Positions 31,111 through 32,643 of a stretch of DNA of 32,643 nt are shown here, in pieces; the stretch's first letter is position 1; every line of letters begins with the position of its first letter. Position numbers and translations under genes: made by a program. The stretch lies in the NCBI GenBank assembly GCA_017508975.1, contig JAFWQU010000022.1:1-32643 (forward strand). Reading direction: 5' to 3'. This stretch comes from Clostridia bacterium (GTDB lineage Bacteria > Bacillota > Clostridia > Christensenellales > Aristaeellaceae). The notes under the pieces were generated by a model, which ran no database searches, was not told the DNA's origin, and was given only the letters and a program-made list of their open reading frames with translations.

Positions 31111-31692
31111 TCAGTTCTCGACCTTCTGTACCTGATCAATCGGAAGATCTACCAGCTGCTCACGGCCTGCGAACATCATCACCTTGACCTTGACCGTGCC
31201 GAGCATCGGATCGATGTCCTCCACGGTCGCGATCACGTTCTCCAGCGAGCCGGAGAGCACCCGCACATCCTGTCCGATGGCGATATCCGTCTTGATCTCC
31301 GTGCTGGCGGGATGGAGCATCCGCTCCACCTCCTCCTCGGAGAGGGCGACCGGCTTGCTCTCGGGACCCACGAAGCCCGTGACGCCGCGGGTATTGCGCA
31401 CCAGATACCAGCTGTCCGCGGTCCAGATCATGTGGACCATGACGTAGCCGGGGAAGATCTTGCGCTGCACCTTGACGCGGCGGCCGTTGCGGATCTCTTC
31501 CACTTCCTCCATCGGGATGCAGATCTCGTGGATCAGCTTGCTCATGGCCTCGCTCTTGTCCACGGCCTTCTGCAGGGTGCTGAGAACCTTGTTCTCATAG
31601 CCCGAGTAGGTGTGGATGACGTACCAGAGCAGCTTGCCCTGTTGTTCCGCAGGAACCATGGAATCTATGGTGGGGTTGGTGTTTTCGCTCAT
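31111..31692 (-). CDS. nusG: Transcription termination/antitermination factor NusG
   Basis: A 193-residue NusG. The NGN domain begins KLLWYVIHTYSGYENKV and includes KIFPGYVMVHM and VRNTRGVTGFVG; the C-terminal KOW domain has GQDVRVLSGSLENV. ATG 31692 is chosen over ATG 31698 because the AAGGAG site is seven bases from 31692 but only one from the other. It lies 22 bases after secE. Confidence 0.97.
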   Translation of the reverse strand: MSENTNPTIDSMVPAEQQGKLLWYVIHTYSGYENKVLSTLQKAVDKSEAMSKLIHEICIPMEEVEEIRNGRRVKVQRKIFPGYVMVHMIWTADSWYLVRNTRGVTGFVGPESKPVALSEEEVERMLHPASTEIKTDIAIGQDVRVLSGSLENVIATVEDIDPMLGTVKVKVMMFAGREQLVDLPIDQVQKVEN

Positions 31693-31714
31693 TGCCATGC
31701 TCCTTGCAGCAGTG

Positions 31715-32200
31715 TCAGTTCGCCGGGGCTGCTTCACCCTCGGCTGCCTCCTCGGCGGCCTCGGTGACGGTCGCCGCGGTCTCTTCGACAGCGGCGGCGG
31801 TCTCCTCGACGGCCTCGGAAGCGGCTTCCTCCGCGGCGGCGGCGGTTTCCTCGACGGCCTCAGCGGCGGTCTCGGCGGTCTCTTCGACGGCCTCAGCCGC
31901 CTCCGGGACAGTCTCCGTTACGGCGGCGGGCTTGTTGAAGCGCAGCGCACGGACCAGCGAAGAGGAACCCAAGTCAAACGCACCGATCACGATCATCATG
32001 AAGAGCATGAAGACCAGCACGATCGCGCTGTAGATGATCAGCTGGCGCTTGGTGGGCCAGGTTACGAGTTTGAGCTCGTTGATCATGTTCTTGAACGGCG
32101 CGGCGATGTTCTTGGGCAGGTTCTTGCACCAGGTAAGGACCTTGCTGAACCAGGATGTCTTCTCGGCTGCCGCCTTCGGAGCCTTTTTCTCGTCTGCCAT
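31715..32200 (-). CDS. secE: Preprotein translocase subunit SecE with a long acidic tail
   Basis: A 161-residue SecE. Residues 18-75 are the normal protein: an amphipathic helix with the signature NELKLVTWPTKRQLI and one transmembrane helix (about 55-74). Firmicutes SecE usually stops soon after this helix. Here residues 91-161 form an Ala/Glu/Thr/Val tail made of degenerate repeats (AVEETA, AAEE), with about 20 Glu and no Lys or Arg. By SecE topology the tail should lie outside the membrane. ATG 32200 follows GAGGA by 10 bases. No tRNA-Trp gene lies between it and rpmG. Confidence 0.93.
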   Translation of the reverse strand: MADEKKAPKAAAEKTSWFSKVLTWCKNLPKNIAAPFKNMINELKLVTWPTKRQLIIYSAIVLVFMLFMMIVIGAFDLGSSSLVRALRFNKPAAVTETVPEAAEAVEETAETAAEAVEETAAAAEEAASEAVEETAAAVEETAATVTEAAEEAAEGEAAPAN

Positions 32201-32231
32201 ATGCTTCACATCCTCACGGTGTAGTTCGGAA

Positions 32232-32396
32232 TTACCTGGTCTCGCGGTGAACCGTGTGCTTCCTGCAGAAGGGGCAGTACTTCTTCAGTTCGATGCGATC
32301 CGGTGTGTTCTTCTTGTTCTTCATGTTGTTGTAGTTGCGCTGCTTGCACTCGGTGCAGGCGAGGCAAACCTTTTGCCGAACAGCATTCTTTGCCAT
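32232..32396 (-). CDS. rpmG: 50S ribosomal protein L33
   Basis: A 54-residue bL33, ATG at 32394-32396, TAA at 32232-32234. It has both zinc knuckles, CLAC..C (CLACTEC) near the N-terminus and CPFC near the C-terminus, so it is the zinc-binding form. Sequence core [20 protein letters not shown] (residues 20-39) is standard. Too short to be found by a length-limited gene search, but location between tuf and secE is canonical. Confidence 0.97.
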   Translation of the reverse strand: MAKNAVRQKVCLACTECKQRNYNNMKNKKNTPDRIELKKYCPFCRKHTVHRETR

Positions 32397-32420
32397 GTTC
32401 TGGACACCTCCTGCTCTGGA

Positions 32421-32643
32421 TTACTCGATGACCTTCGCCACGACGCCGGAGCCAACCGTGCGGCCGCCCTCGCGGATAGCGAAGCGCAGGCCCTGCTCCA
32501 TAGCGATGGGGGTGATCAGGGTGATCTCCATGTCGATGTTGTCACCGGGCATCACCATCTCCACGCCCTCCGGCAGCTTGATGTTGCCGGTCACGTCGGT
32601 GGTCCGGAAGTAGAACTGCGGACGATAGCCGTTGAAGAACGGG
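32421..32643 (-). CDS. tuf: Elongation factor Tu, C-terminal part (cut by window edge)
   Basis: About 73 codons of the end of EF-Tu domain 3: [37 protein letters not shown], then [15 protein letters not shown] and the usual end AKVIE. EF-Tu delivers aminoacyl-tRNA to the ribosome. The stop is at 32421-32423, 24 bases before rpmG. The start lies outside the window. Confidence 0.98.
   Translation of the reverse strand, partial: PFFNGYRPQFYFRTTDVTGNIKLPEGVEMVMPGDNIDMEITLITPIAMEQGLRFAIREGGRTVGSGVVAKVIE

Noticed and set aside
31692-32224. Gly/Ser-rich plus-strand frames over secE
   Set aside because: They are antisense to the Ala/Glu repeat codons of the SecE tail and have no ribosome site.
32201-32231. 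tRNA-Trp expected between rpmG and secE
   Set aside because: Only 31 bases are available, too few for a tRNA.

Overview
The window looks like a chromosomal segment of a GC-rich, plant-glycan-using member of the Bacillota (class Clostridia; a gut or rumen lineage is likely). The main evidence is the Firmicutes gene order SpoVB-type flippase, YabN-type MazG, RqcP, together with Gram-positive style Shine-Dalgarno sequences, sigma-A promoters (several with extended -10 elements), CcpA/LacI-type operator palindromes, and GH27/GH28 enzymes beside a carbohydrate ABC importer. No rRNA, tRNA, CRISPR array, phage genes or complete insertion sequence is visible. The placement is inferred from gene content and not from a database search.

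Layout. 1-2413: a truncated secreted His/Cys-rich protein (minus) diverges from a large secreted protein of unknown function (plus). 2414-2824: a gene-free stretch of palindromic repeats and a probable MITE-like element. 2825-6536: a HAD hydrolase and a GH28 pectinase-type gene (minus) diverge, from promoters that share a -35 region, from an unknown gene and a HisJ-type PHP phosphoesterase (plus). 6533-9420: an XRE/S24 LexA-like regulator, a nucleotidyltransferase-fold protein, and a GH27 alpha-galactosidase overlapping a 64-residue zinc-ribbon protein gene.

9606-21924 is a 12-gene, 12.3-kb minus-strand cluster with no gap above 21 bases: trkA, trkH, SpoVB/MATE flippase, mazG (yabN type), rqcP, ispDF fusion, pfkB kinase, GNAT, alpha/beta hydrolase, murF, ddl. 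It joins potassium uptake, flippase, nucleotide clean-up, ribosome rescue, isoprenoid precursors (needed for undecaprenyl phosphate) and D-Ala-D-Ala addition, so envelope growth is the common theme. A good internal promoter precedes the pfkB gene. 22111-24924 is a divergent envelope set: a peptidoglycan-binding stalk protein, a secreted Fn3-like protein and an EstA/CE1-type esterase.

25017-29085 is a sugar ABC importer (binding protein and two permeases, no ATPase) with a strong promoter, CcpA/LacI-like palindromes upstream, and two stable hairpins between the binding-protein gene and the permease genes. 29086-29872 is non-coding and carries two convergent copies of a dispersed two-hairpin repeat. 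29873-32643 is the translation/secretion cluster tuf (partial), rpmG, secE, nusG, rplK, rplA, ending in a terminator with no rplJ/rplL after it.

The most interesting item is the dispersed two-hairpin element (copies near 2500, 9445, 29606 and 29714, plus a fragment at 7354). Stem sequences change in a compensatory way while one loop stays invariant, which suggests a structured RNA or a REP/MITE-like mobile element. Also notable are a SecE with a 71-residue basic-free Ala/Glu tail, a Ddl with a Lys/Gly/Ser repeat tail, an ABC permease with a large N-terminal membrane and coiled-coil extension, and a GH28 lacking two usual active-site residues.
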